Positions 63,942-64,000 of a DNA stretch of 64,000 nt are shown here, one piece after another; positions within the stretch are counted from its first letter, which is position 1; each line of letters begins with the position of its first letter. The position numbers and the translations under genes were made by a program. A model generated the notes under the pieces. It was given only the letters and a program-made list of their open reading frames with translations, made no database searches and was not told where the DNA came from. The DNA is from Paramyrothecium sp. XJ0827 (Eukaryota > Ascomycota > Sordariomycetes > Hypocreales > Stachybotryaceae): positions 3,658,001-3,722,000 of the forward strand of contig JAJFPB010000002.1 in NCBI GenBank assembly GCA_020881915.1. The letters are read 5' to 3'.

Positions 63942-64000
63942 AGTCAGGCATTGAACTTGTATCCAAATGGCAGTGACTACAATTTTCGTTCGTGATAAGC

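Noticed and set aside
1..64000. tRNA, rRNA, CRISPR array or intact transposable element
   Set aside because: No tRNA B-box within a cloverleaf, no rRNA-like sequence, no regularly spaced repeats, and no terminal repeats with transposase or reverse-transcriptase motifs were seen by eye.

Overview
This window is nuclear DNA from a filamentous ascomycete, most likely a Sordariomycete. The evidence is dense eukaryotic genes on both strands, many GT-AG introns of about 46-230 nt with CTAAC/CTGAC-like branch points, GC-rich third codon positions, and fungus-specific families (AzgA purine permease, DUF3455 secreted protein, cAMP-receptor-like GPCR, Dsc/Usa1-type UBL membrane protein). No bacterial, organellar or intact transposon sequence was seen. 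Exon coordinates were worked out by hand from splice signals, and every multi-exon model sums to a whole number of codons.

Left part (1-24 kb): a C2H2 zinc-finger regulator (+), an EFM7/NNT1-type methyltransferase (+), a divergent vesicle-trafficking pair (VPS3-like CORVET subunit on -, CASP/COY1 golgin on +), a secreted DUF3455 protein (+) and a large F-box protein (+). These are followed by the divergent ribosome-biogenesis pair RPL17 (uL22, -) and NOP1 (fibrillarin, +), whose shared promoter carries two TTAGGG-type elements.

Middle (24-54.3 kb): a 5.3 kb gene-poor stretch with decayed coding sequence and a short tandem repeat. Then come a diflavin-reductase-like FAD/NADPH oxidoreductase (+), a nitroreductase of the HBN1/FRM2 type (+), the mitochondrial phosphatidylserine decarboxylase PSD1 (-), divergent from a UBL/HERP-Usa1-like membrane protein (+), a UCH37-type deubiquitinase (+), and a ten-exon AzgA purine permease (-). 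A 3.8 kb non-coding gap follows, then a methyltransferase-like protein (+), a cAMP-receptor-like GPCR (-) and a cytochrome P450 (-).

Right part (54.3-64 kb): this end looks accessory and partly decaying. It holds two intronless, divergently transcribed paralogues of an unrecognised helical protein family (55824-56642 and 58530-59366), with a broken reading frame between them. It also holds an F-box gene with an apparent one-base frameshift and a short-chain dehydrogenase pseudogene with three frame breaks. The paralogue pair is the best candidate here for something undescribed.

The left and middle genes are mostly conserved housekeeping functions (trafficking, lipid synthesis, ERAD, ribosome biogenesis, proteasome deubiquitination). 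They do not form one pathway, and no biosynthetic gene cluster is apparent. Function assignments rest on recognised motifs and remembered family features, not on database searches.
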